From positions 1 to 45,680 of the IMG/VR virus record IMGVR_UViG_3300034375_003810: a stretch of DNA of 45,680 bases. One strand, written 5' to 3'. Position 1 is the stretch's first letter. Each line of letters opens with the position of its first letter. The notes below the pieces were generated by a model. That model was not told where the DNA came from. It made no database searches and saw only the letters and a list, made by a program, of their open reading frames with translations. Shown one piece after another: positions 44,826 to 45,680 of the stretch. This DNA is from a virus. The position numbers and the translations under genes were made by a program.

Positions 44826-44833
44826 TATATTTG
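44826..44833 (+). promoter_or_regulatory. -7 box TATATTTG for the packaging genes
   Basis: TATATTTG follows the terminator T-tract and one G, as at 2431 and 21782. The leader to the ATG at 44903 is about 65 bases and contains a two-codon ORF (ATG AAA TAG). It would drive 44903, terS and terL. Confidence 0.58.
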
Positions 44834-44902
44834 TAGGGTGTAATGAAATAGGACTTATATATAGTCAAGGATAGCCACTTAAGGCGAGTTAACAATTACA
44901 CA

Positions 44903-45172
44903 ATGCCAAAGTACAGAGGATACGACATAACTAGAAGCAACCGAAAAGGTAAGAAGTACAAAGCCTGCAAGGGTGGTAAGTGCGTACACTTCGGGGCTAA
45001 AGGTTATATAATACGACCAAAGACTACTAGAGGTGATAGTTATTGCGCTAGAAGCTCTGGTATTAAGTCAAGCCCTAACTCACCTAATTCATGGGCTAGG
45101 GCGTTATGGTCATGTAAGGGTAAAAAGTCTGTTAACAGTAAGCCTTTCTTTGGTAAGATCAAGTTACCTTGA
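44903..45172 (+). CDS. Cys-rich basic protein upstream of terminase (89 aa)
   Basis: The 89-residue product is strongly basic, with four Cys (KKYKACKGGKCVHFGAKGYI, then GDSYCARSSGI and WSCKGKK). The pattern is familiar from small conserved phage proteins lying before terminase genes. The Cys spacing could hold one zinc, and the charge suggests DNA binding, perhaps during packaging. It lies 25 bases before terS in the same transcription unit. Confidence 0.68.
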   Translation: MPKYRGYDITRSNRKGKKYKACKGGKCVHFGAKGYIIRPKTTRGDSYCARSSGIKSSPNSPNSWARALWSCKGKKSVNSKPFFGKIKLP

Positions 45173-45197
45173 TTTTGAATAAACAAAATATTTCAAT

Positions 45198-45455
45198 ATG
45201 GAAAAACGAGGCGGTGCAAGAGCTGGAGCGGGTAGACCTCCAAAGTCAGAAGAAAGCAAACTAATAGAAAGGCTAGACGCTATTATCAACCAAGATGAGG
45301 TACTTGAGGTGCTTCATTCCAAGATTCAAGACGGTGATGGTAGAGCCTTAGAGCTTTATTTCAAGTATCGACACGGGTTACCAAAACAGAAAACTGAGGT
45401 AACTACAGATAGTGAACAACCATTTATACTGACCCTAAACAGTGGAGCTAAGTAA
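45198..45455 (+). CDS. terS: Terminase small subunit (85 aa)
   Basis: Complete copy. The N-terminus EKRGGARAGAGRPPKSEESK has the GGARxGAGRPP box common at the start of phage small terminases, a basic AT-hook-like tail. Helical DNA-binding parts follow (KLIERLDAIINQDEVLEVLH, then ALELYFKYRHGLP). It recognises the packaging site and hands DNA to TerL. At 85 residues it is at the short end of the family. Its stop overlaps the terL GTG by 14 bases. The part from 45322 on repeats the start of the window. Confidence 0.85.
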   Translation: MEKRGGARAGAGRPPKSEESKLIERLDAIINQDEVLEVLHSKIQDGDGRALELYFKYRHGLPKQKTEVTTDSEQPFILTLNSGAK

Positions 45456-45680
45456 GAAGCAAACAGAAGCTTTTGAATTAGCTACTTCTGGGGAAAAAGA
45501 TGTAATACTTTACGGAGGTGCTATTCGTGGAGGCAAGACCTATTGGCTGCTAACTACATTCTGCTACCTAGCTTCGACCTATGCTAATTCTAGATGGGTT
45601 ATAGTTCGTGAGAGCTTACCAACTCTAAAGCGTACTACTCTGGTATCGTTTCAAGCGTTACTAGCTGAGGGGTTAGATGT
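45322..45680 (+). repeat. Terminal repeat, right copy (partner of 1-359)
   Basis: Collinear with 1-359, with no indels and 14 silent substitutions. See the left copy for positions. It sets the genome unit at about 45,321 bp. Confidence 0.95.
45442..45680 (+). CDS. terL: Terminase large subunit, 5' part only (second copy)
   Basis: The GTG at 45442 starts the same protein as at 121. The 79 residues present are identical, including the Walker A motif GGAIRGGKT, and the six DNA differences (at the positions matching 222, 228, 240, 300, 303 and 304) are all silent. The gene is cut by the window end. It is a repeat of the beginning, not an additional gene. Confidence 0.92.
   Translation, partial: MELSKKQTEAFELATSGEKDVILYGGAIRGGKTYWLLTTFCYLASTYANSRWVIVRESLPTLKRTTLVSFQALLAEGLD

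Noticed and set aside
1-45680. Integrase, CI-type repressor or attachment site for lysogeny
   Set aside because: None was found on either strand; the only HTH protein is 54 residues long and no recombinase motif is visible. The lifestyle stays open.

Overview
The window is essentially a complete genome of a tailed, non-contractile (siphovirus-type) phage of a Bacteroidota host. The host call rests on promoters rather than similarity: at least six intergenic sites carry TTTG-N19-TAnnTTTG, the primary sigma-factor promoter of Bacteroides and Flavobacteria. Leaders are A-rich and lack clear Shine-Dalgarno sequences, and several families are typical of Bacteroidota phages (DUF3127-type OB protein, DUF5675, DUF285 adhesin). 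The last 359 bases (45322-45680) repeat the first 359 with 14 differences, so the unit is about 45,321 bp and closes on itself at the terminase genes. I see no integrase, no DNA polymerase, no tRNA and no CRISPR array. No stretch over 300 bases lacks a gene; the largest gaps (18199-18422, 20502-20703, 44706-44902, 14938-15106) hold terminators, promoters, repeats or hairpins.

Layout. 1-1419: end of terS and all of terL. 1409-2377: an antisense lipoprotein gene and small genes behind two phage-type promoters. 2443-14937: tail module (small membrane and structural proteins, tail-assembly chaperone with a probable -1 frameshift, tape measure, distal tail proteins, large modular fibres), closed by a terminator. 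15107-19283: accessory block with an HNH endonuclease, an antisense three-gene glycan cassette (two glycosyltransferases and a hexapeptide acyltransferase), a likely abundant structural protein with its own promoter and terminator, and a GT8-like glycosyltransferase. 19280-30611: head module (scaffold, major capsid, connectors, portal, MuF head protein) with a small accessory insert at 20704-21702. The MuF protein carries a C-terminal HExxH metallopeptidase-like domain and is followed by a 48-residue acidic protein. A repeat-bearing connector and a PKD/DUF285 adhesin close the block. 30621-32538: lysis block of short, heavily overlapping membrane and secreted proteins around a DUF5675 protein. 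32542-36449: phosphoesterase, then recombination genes (YqaJ exonuclease, SSB-like OB protein, HNH and VRR-NUC-like nucleases). 36561-42691: small regulators including an HTH protein, a stand-alone DnaA domain IV protein, SF2 helicase, beta-class DNA methyltransferase, replication-initiator-like protein and primase-helicase. 42663-44705: tiny genes typical of an early region. 44903-45680: Cys-rich basic protein, terS, start of terL.

How it works together. Nearly all genes are on the plus strand and are joined by 4-base ATGA or short overlaps, so translation is probably coupled within a few long operons. Intrinsic terminators separate these units and several run directly into the next promoter. 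A recurrent promoter family with inverted repeats across the -10 region probably switches the small-gene operons. The most unusual points are the MuF-metallopeptidase fusion with a possible immunity partner, the operator-like palindromes, the probable chaperone frameshift, the glycan cassette, and an origin-like (AAAGAT)n element duplicated between an intergenic region and the replication gene. Functions are read from motifs by eye; no database search was possible.
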